From: Stichopus chloronotus
Lineage: Eukaryota > Echinodermata > Holothuroidea > Aspidochirotida > Stichopodidae
Reading direction: 5' to 3'
DNA length: 64,000 nt
NCBI GenBank assembly: GCA_021234535.1
Contig: SFZH01000008.1
Location: 19,693,358-19,757,357, forward strand
Position numbers and translations under genes: made by a program
The notes under the pieces: model-generated
The model's database searches: none
Told to the model about the DNA's origin: nothing
The model's input: only the letters and a program-made list of their open reading frames with translations
Shown: in pieces, positions 53,901 to 62,900 of the stretch
Layout of the letters: every line of letters starts with the position of its first letter
How positions within the stretch are numbered: position 1 is the first letter of the stretch

Positions 53901-56900
53901 TTCTGGGCTTCTTGCTTTGATTCCTTGCTGAAGGCGGAAGGAATCTATGCGATGATGATGTCTTGCATGTATATGTGTGTAGATGCGACCTATCTCAAGA
54001 AGGGGTAACCTTGGCTGATCTCATACCTGCTTTGTGGGTTGGTCATACTGTGTAGATGATCCCTGTTGTGTTTGGTTGAATGTCATTTGAGGTCACCAGA
54101 GGTCAAACTGTGAAAACCTTGTAAACACAACATCTCAGGAAGCGTACCCTTGACTGATGTCATACTTCCTGTGTGGTTTGGTAATCTGAGTAGAGTATTC
54201 CTATTGTTTTGGTTGAGGTCAAAGGTCATTTGAGGTCACCAAACAGTAAAGATCTTCTAAACACAATATCTCCAGGAAGGTAACCTTGACTGATGTCTTA
54301 CTTGATGTGTGGTTTGTATACACTGATAAGATAATCCATTTTGTGGAGGTCAAGGAGCATTTGAGGTCACCAGAGCTCAAACTGTGAAACCCTGTGAACA
54401 CAATATCTCCAGAAGGGTAATGTTGACTGATGTCATACTGGATGTGTGGATTGGTCTTATTGAGTAGATGATTCCTATTGTTTTCTGAGGAGATCAAAGG
54501 TCATTTAAAGTCACCAGAGGTCAAACTGGGGAAACCTTGTAAACACTATGTCTCAAGAGGGGTAACAGTGGGGAATCTCATATTCAGCATGTGGATTGCC
54601 CATATTGAGTAGATGACACCCACTGATTTGGGTGGAGGTCAAAGATCATTTGGAGTCACCAGAGGTCAAAGGGTCAAAATCATGTCAACTTTGTTTCTCC
54701 AGAAGAGAAACTGTGAGTGATCTCATACTTTGAATGTCTATTGTTCATATTCAGTATTCAAAATCTTGTAAACACTTTATCTCAAGGTGGTCAACCATAA
54801 GGGATTTCTTACTTAGTATGTTTATTGCCCATGTTGAATAGATGATTTTGTTTAATTTTTGCATGTTTATGTTTTAGCAGGAGATGAAAGGTTATTTGGG
54901 GTTATAGGCTTATTAATATGGTGTATCAGGAACAGTAAAATGTAGTTGATCTCATAGTTGTCATGTGTGTTGTTCATGTTTGTTATAATATTGCCATATC
55001 AGAAGGAATCACAAAGCCTTTTGCCTCTCTGCTTTTGTCTTGTGTTGAAAAATTTGAAATGCCTGGGAATGCTTCCAAATTATAAATGACCATTCTCCAG
55101 CTTACAGATTTTGTGTCGCAATGTATGTCTCAAAATACCCGTACACTTCGTCTCAAACACTTTACTGCAATTTTTAAAGGAAGAGTCCTCTCACACTTTA
55201 ACCGAGATGTACAATTGCAACAACAGCTGCCAATTCCTGTTGGCACAGAAACTTTTGTTCATCTGGTCAAATGGTTAAATCCTTAATCTTCTTGACTCTC
55301 TCAAGTTGGACCACCAGAAATCTCTGGATGCCCTATGGACAGGACCGTCACTTCCGTTCAGGAATCTACTACCGTCACATGGGTCCCGCCGACTGCTTCC
55401 TCCTCTCAAGGTAACTCTCTCTCTGGGTCGTCTACCAGTGATCCAGGTGCCACCTTCTTGTCACCTAGCACCAACGTGGTGACCTACACTTTCACCGATC
55501 CAGCAAGTGATCTCTCCAGCCAGTGCAGTTTTACAATCACCATTGGTGAGTCTATGCCACCCATTTTTTCTGTATACAAAAGTGGGAAAGGCAGCGATTA
55601 CCCCCATTTGCAAAATTTTGATGACATCTGGAGACCTTAGGCATACAAGGTGAAAGTTTAAGCAACTGATGTATGAGATGGAATAGTGGAATGCAACTTT
55701 TTGTATTTTAGCTGTAATGTTAACCCTTCCACAGCTATCGTCCATTTCTTGGGAATCAGCCTTTTTAGCTAAGTGGAACATTTAAATTTCGTGCAAAAGT
55801 ACGTACGAAGCTGTAAACAGAAACTTTTCAGGTTGTGCAGTATTACATAAGTGGCTGCAAAAGGATTATGAAGTCTGCTGATTCCTTTGGATTAGCCAGT
55901 CTCGTTAACAGTGGACTGGCATGTTTGACTTACTTACAAGTAAAAGTTAGTGCTAGGATTGTATACCTAGATCTAATAATATTATTTTTTAAAAATTATT
56001 ATATTAATTATTATTTTACCAACACTGCAACTAAATGTTCACTCTGAGCTTGATATCGTTTAACATCTGATTCCTTTAAAGTACGTGTGACCTGAAAAAC
56101 ACATTTTGAAGTATTGACCAAATTGATCATAGGAAGTATAAAAATAGCTGCAATTTTCATCAAAATCCTTTAAACGTAGACCATTTTATGAACAAAATTT
56201 GCTGAAAAGACTATGTACTTTGCAATTTGCACTACTGAAGTTTTTAAATTAGAAGCACAGAAGTGCAAAATTTCAAAAAGTTCTTGCTTCAGAATGGTAT
56301 GTTTAATGAGCTTTCAACAAAGTTGTCATATTCATTTTATTTTCTCAGTTGTGAAGATATTTTCTTATTAAAATTTGATTGATGGTCATTTACTTTAATT
56401 TGATTGATTCATTGTTATAAATTAATTTTGAATCTTAATTTGATCATTTTCAAATGTTGTGTGTATTTTGTTCATTAAAAGGATTGTCTAGCCACAAATT
56501 TATCTTTGATATGTTGAAGAGTAAGTTAATCTAACCATTCTGACGAAACTTCTATTAATTTCCCATGCGTGGTGCTTGGGACATTATCAATTGAAGTTAC
56601 CCCTTTGCCACCAACTGTGAACTTGAAGCAAGCAGGAGTGACATCATCTCCTCACATTGAATTTATCATTTTGACCTTAAAATCAATAGGTGGTCAGCTT
56701 AAGCACTGGTTATGTGAATGTCACAAAACTCTCATACCCCTTATATATTCACATTATGATAGCACTATTAAAGTGTCAAATTTGGTGTCAAATTTAAAGA
56801 AAAACACAAAAAGCTTTATCAATGTGGGGAGATGACATTACTCCTCCTTGCTTCAAGTTAACTTTTGGTAACAAATGTGGCAACTTCAACTGCTCATATT

Positions 56901-59900
56901 TTGGGAACAACACGTGTGAATTGAATGGAAGTTTCACTATACTGTTCAGATGTACTCACTCTGTGACATATAAAGCTATAATTGTGGTTGGACCACCCTT
57001 TTAAGTGTGACCCAAGGGTGTTGTGTAGGAGGAGACACTTGGGTAAATTTGCTTTGAGACCCACCAAATCGAGGGATTATAAGCAGGGTAATTGGCTCAA
57101 AGGTACTTCTTTCCTTGATTAGGAAATTCTACTTAATTCTTGTTTAATATCTTCCACTGAGCAACATCATGTAATCCAACATATACTTAAAATAGGTCAC
57201 TCAGAACAATAGTTCAATCCTAGGTGTGTTATTGCCAACATTTTTAGAGCTGGTGGCATCAAACTCCAAATGTCTGTTTAATTAAAATAAATTGATACAT
57301 GTAGCCCCTTTCTTAACAAGGGATTGCATGAAAATGAACTGAAGAGGCAGAATTCTAACATTTTGAGAACTGAGGTGAGAAGTTTTGGTTAGGTTTCTGA
57401 AAGAGCCAGAAGTAGATCCATGTTTTGATCCACAATGTAACTGTTATTTTGTCATATGCAAACACAGAGAATACTTTTCTTCTTTTTTTTGTCCCACGAC
57501 TGGCAATGCTGTGGCCGTAGGGGTAACTTCCCCATCCTACTGTGACTGTAGCAGACATCAGATTCCATAATATGTTTGCCTTCTAGTCCTACTTGGGCCT
57601 CGTAGAAATGTCAGCAATGATACAAAAAGACAGATTACTCTGTGACCTTGACAGCTTCAAACCTTATTTCAAAGCATTGCGTCTCCATCTTAATACACCC
57701 TCCTGGTATTACCTTGTGACTTGCTCCCTTAGTAGCATTTTCTTTTTCACTGAAAAAAAAAAAAACATGAAAACAGTGATGTAATTTCAAAGTGGTGTAT
57801 AATGTGATTTACTTTGTCACACAATGCTAGAAATAACCCTTTGCTTTACTCACAAACAGTTCGACCACCGCCACCAACTTTGGTCACGTGTCCACAAGAC
57901 ATAGTGATGAGTGCCCCTGAAGGAGTGACTACCGTAACCTGGATAAGTCCATCTGCCGTCACGGAACGCAATTCGATAGCTCCTTGTGAGCTTGTCACTG
58001 AGGTTTCAGACACCTTCATCGTTCCGTCGATGACGACGATCGTGTACATCTGTACTGGTGATCTTGGTGCCAGTGTCATCTGCACGTTTGATGTGATTCT
58101 CAGTGAGTAATTGCGATGTGAAGTAACGTACGTGTCTTCACATTTCTACAGTAGTACCTTTTCTTTCAATAATTTTCTGTCCTTTGAAAATTCTCAGTGC
58201 AGGTGTGCACTAAAGTCTCACTGCTGACACCATTTGCTAGTGTAATAATCTTCCTTGATGCTGGTTTATTGTATCATTCCACTTTCGACACTATTTTAAA
58301 ATGAAGGACATCTCTTGAAACCAGTTTGTAGTGTCATCCCACTTCTGACACCATTCATAAAGATACAATCTTTCTTTTCCATGTAGGTGTGCAGCAGACG
58401 CCACCAGTTGTCACTAATTGTCCTAGTGATATCACCCTAAACGGACCACCTGGTGCAACATCGGTACCCATAGTGTGGATAGAACCGCGTGCCACCACCA
58501 GCTCTGGGCTTCCACCTACGGTCTCCTCCACTTCATCTCCTGGAGATGTGTTTTCCATCCCGTCTAACCTCAGAGTGTCATATACATTCACAGATCCTTT
58601 GAACCAGCTGCAAGATACCTCCTGTTTCTTTTCAATCATTATAAGTGAGTAAGACATCCAGGTATCTTCATGAGCCCCTTGTATGACAGGTTCCTTGTTA
58701 GGGAAGATACCGCCTTCTTACAGATATCACTTGAAGTGCAACTTTATAAAAGTGATTTCAAAGATGAGCCATATCTCTCAGAGCTTACTGCATTATACAG
58801 ATTTTAAGTGTAGCCAGATTTTATGTGTTACAGATTCAGTGTAGCCAAACACAGTGTTGCCCATACATAAGAACTTGGCCTGCACCATTGTAACATTATT
58901 TGCATCCATCCAGTAAGACAGTATACCCAGTAATTGAAGCCTATACTAGCAATCCATGCTAACTGTTATCCCTAAATGTGATGGTTAGGACAGGCTCGTG
59001 CAAGTTGTGATGTTGTGCTTGTAGTCTGAATTAAATTTTATTTTCTGACGTTTTAATTTCAAGGAATGAGCCTAATCAAGGTCTAGATCAGGAGTCGGCA
59101 AGCTGCGATGCGTGGGTCATGTCCAGCCCACCAGTGTCAAGAATCCTGCCCATTTTAAGCAGTCAAAATCACATATAGAAAGCACAATGTGCAATACTGG
59201 CAAGAAGGCATAGTCACGCATGTCTGTAATACTTATTTCAACCGTTAAATTTCCATACATGTCTCGCCTCCAGCTATTTCAACTACCCCTTTGGCCCTGC
59301 AGTAATTCTCCAAATAGCAAGTTGGCCCGCACCCCTAAAAGGTTGCAGACCCCTGGTGTAGATTTTTTGGTGACAGATTTGTTTTTAGATTCACTAGACA
59401 AATATTTAAAGTTACTGCCTGCTTTCAAGTTTTGAAAAATAGTTTACTCTAAATGACAGTGCAAATTGCATTATTCACTCTGCGAATCATCTTTTACTAT
59501 ATGGCAACTTCTGGAAAATACAGAAGTTTCAAGATGATGTCACCCATCTTGTTTTGCCATTTTTGCTCTATAGTAGGCAGACACGCTTTGAATTTATTCT
59601 GCTTAGAAGAACAAAGGATGACTTTTTTTTCTTTTTGTTTTTTTTTCTTCTCTCTCAAAGCTCCCACACCACCAGACGAACCTCCGACTATCGTGGGGTG
59701 TCCGGCAGATGTGGCGCTGAATGCAGATAATACAGAGATGATTGCTGTGACTTGGACAGAGCCAACTGCTACCAGCAACACCGGTGGCACTGTGTCTGTG
59801 ACGTCCTCCCATATCAGTGGGACCAGCTTTTTGATCCCTTCTGTGACTACAGTGGTTTACACTTTCACAGATTCTATAAACGGCAGATCTTCAGAGTGCA

Positions 59901-62900
59901 CTTTCAGTGTGACACTCGGTAAAGTACCTCTTATTAGTTGCTTCTCTGATTGTGTTTTAATGCCTTAGTGTGTAAGTTTTGCATTTCATTCTGAACGCAT
60001 TTGGCACTTTTCTGCTTGGAATAACTGATTACCGTACAGTGGTGTGCTGTTTCCTTCTCCAATCGAATTGGGATACAAAGGGATGCCTGTAGTGAGACCT
60101 AATGAAACACATGGTGCATTAACTCTTCACATTAGCTTATCTGTCTTGTAATCAACTGTGAAACCAGTTTCTTGCCAGGTTGTTATTTGAGGAATTTTGA
60201 AGGAGAAATTACAAAGAAGTTATCATGTCCCACATCCCCCATTAGACATGGAGTGTGTATGTATGTTCCCGGTGCTATTAAAGTAGCCTGAATGGGGACG
60301 TTGCTTGCATGTACTCACACAAAATACTGAGACATTCTGGGGGGATTTATGTGCAATTCAGTGAGCCACATGAATTGTTTTTGCTACAGAATTGTAAAGA
60401 TCACTCAGGAAAGATGTGGTTAGCTTTAAAGTTGAGAATATCGACTAAAGAGGTTTGCTTGTGAAATGACTGTTCTTAATTTGCAACAACTAAATTACGA
60501 AAGCAGTCATCGCACATGTGCGTAGGGTATCAAAGGCAAAAATCTTCACTACAGCTTTCATTTTTCTAAATCTTTTGAAATAAATTTGAGTGTAACAGAT
60601 GTTTGGTATTTTTACATCCGTTGCAAGGTTGTCATCATTCAGACTTAATTGAAATGAAAAATCATAGTTCAATGTAATTTTTCTAAACCAAAATCATTTT
60701 ACACTCACTAATCTGTACTGAATAAGTACACATTTCACCTAACCTATTTTGGATACAAATTTGTACTTACTTTATTCATTGTCAATGCAACAATGCAGGA
60801 CAAAGTTGACTTTTGTTCTTATTTTTTTTTTGGCTGAGGCACAAAGGAAGTAATTTTGTTGTCTTCAGATGAATCTGCAGAATTTTCAAGATCTGTTTTA
60901 CCCACAGATATTGCATTGTCATGTTTATTTGCTTTTTAAAACTTTTTTTTTTATTTGCTGACATTGATTCTGTGATGTAATTAAGAAAAAAAAGAAAGTA
61001 TGTAGAATGGACTATGAGACACATTTCTGTTCCATCCTGGGTATACCCCCTTGTGTGATATTGTGCCATGTAGCAGAGGCCTGTCATGCCCCCCCCCCCC
61101 CGCAGGGTACTGCAGTTTGATTCTGGAATCAGCTCTTTTCATTAACTTGTCAATACAAAGCATGGCAGTTCATTTAGTCAGTTATGAAAAACATATGTTG
61201 TAAGTAATTTTGAAATTTACTCGTCAAGTTTAGCTCAATTTTTATTTTACAAATTTTGTGGCATCTACATTTAATCAATTTCTCCTTGTGTGTCTATTTC
61301 CATATATTCGCAGTTGGGGCTGATACCATACCCCCTACAGTTATGGGTTGCCCTGGCAATATAGTCTTGACTGTTACAAGTAATATTGAGACCCAAACTG
61401 TTTCGTGGACTCCGCCAACTGCTATAGACAGAGGAGAGGTGGTAATTGGCACCAGCAACATCTCCCCAGGATCTGAATTTCCCTGTCGGTACTACCTCTG
61501 CTGTGGTCTACACCTTCATCGATTCTGCAGGAAACGAAGCCGAGTGTGCCTTCACTGTATCTCTAAGAAGTAAGTTTTTTTTTTTTTTTTTTTCGCTGCA
61601 GGGATCTGTGGCTCCAGATGTAAACTCTAGTCCATAACATGTTGAGCCTAACTGACTGGAAGTTATTTGACTTGTTTGACACATCCAATGCACAAAATAT
61701 CAGCCAAATTAAATTTCCAAACATCCATTTTGGAAATAGCAAAAGGGGAAAAAAATTTCTCCCGACCACTGTTAACCTTCTTTTTCCTGTCTGCAGGAGT
61801 TGACGATGAACCCCCCGTCATTTCGGATTGTCCCAGTCCAATTTCGTTGACGGCCTCCCCCGGCGAAACGACGGCGGCCATCAGCTGGGCCGAACCCACT
61901 GCCACGGACAACTTTGGACAGGATGGTGTGACTGTGATGAGATCGCACATCCCCGGTGCAGAATTTACGGTGGATACATCGAGTATCGTCACCTACACGT
62001 TCGGCGACGCAGCTGGCAATGAAGCCACGTGTGTCTTTACCATCTCCGTAACAAGTAGGTTTTGTTCCATGTGATGATGCTGTAATTTATTTGGGTGGGT
62101 TTCAAACGGTTGCTAGCTGTGTCTGAGTGGATAAAGGTGGTAAATTTTGAAGCAATAAAGAGTGGAAATCAGGGAGTTTGGGGTTTGATCCCTTGATGGG
62201 TAATAGTAACATTTTTTTTTTCCATCGAAAAACAAGGAGAAGGTGTTTTGTTCATTGTAAGTGAACATTAAAACTACGTTTTTGTAAATGTGAAATGAAA
62301 TTCTTTTTATTGAATTTTCATCACACTAATGTGAACTCATTGTTGACAAAATGTGTGTGGTATGTATGTCATGATCAGTAGGAATGTAAAAAATTAGATG
62401 GTTTCTTGTTAAATTGATCCCAGATCTGTAAATTTCATTGAACATGTCAACGTTCTAAAATGCTTTGGTAGAGATAAAAAAATGTAACATTCATGAATAA
62501 GAATGAAAATAATGAAGCGGATGAAACTTCCAGCAAAACACAGGCAAAGTACAGTAACTAAATGCAAGTAAATGACAAACTATATGAAACAAAACAATTA
62601 GGAGTCAAAAGATAAGTTTTTTTGAGATGCTGTTTAAAAATGAGTAAGGCTGCGCTTAGAGCACAGCTGCAGTGGGAGTCGGTGGAGTTGGTTTGAAAGC
62701 TGAAGAGCACATGGGGATCGAAAATTAGGTGCTACCATCAAGGGATAAACATTTAAAACTATGGGCAAACAGTTCAAAATTGTCGTAAGATCATTCCTTC
62801 AAGGTACGTACCAAGGGACCTTTTAATTCTAAATATATCAAGCAGTTGAGAGTATCATAAATGAATGTGGCGGTCAACTGTCAGCCAATGTGCAGCTCAA

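Noticed and set aside
62110..62215. Functional Ser/Leu tRNA gene
   Set aside because: A and B boxes are present but the acceptor stem does not close and the anticodon arm is not convincing, so it was called a SINE head.
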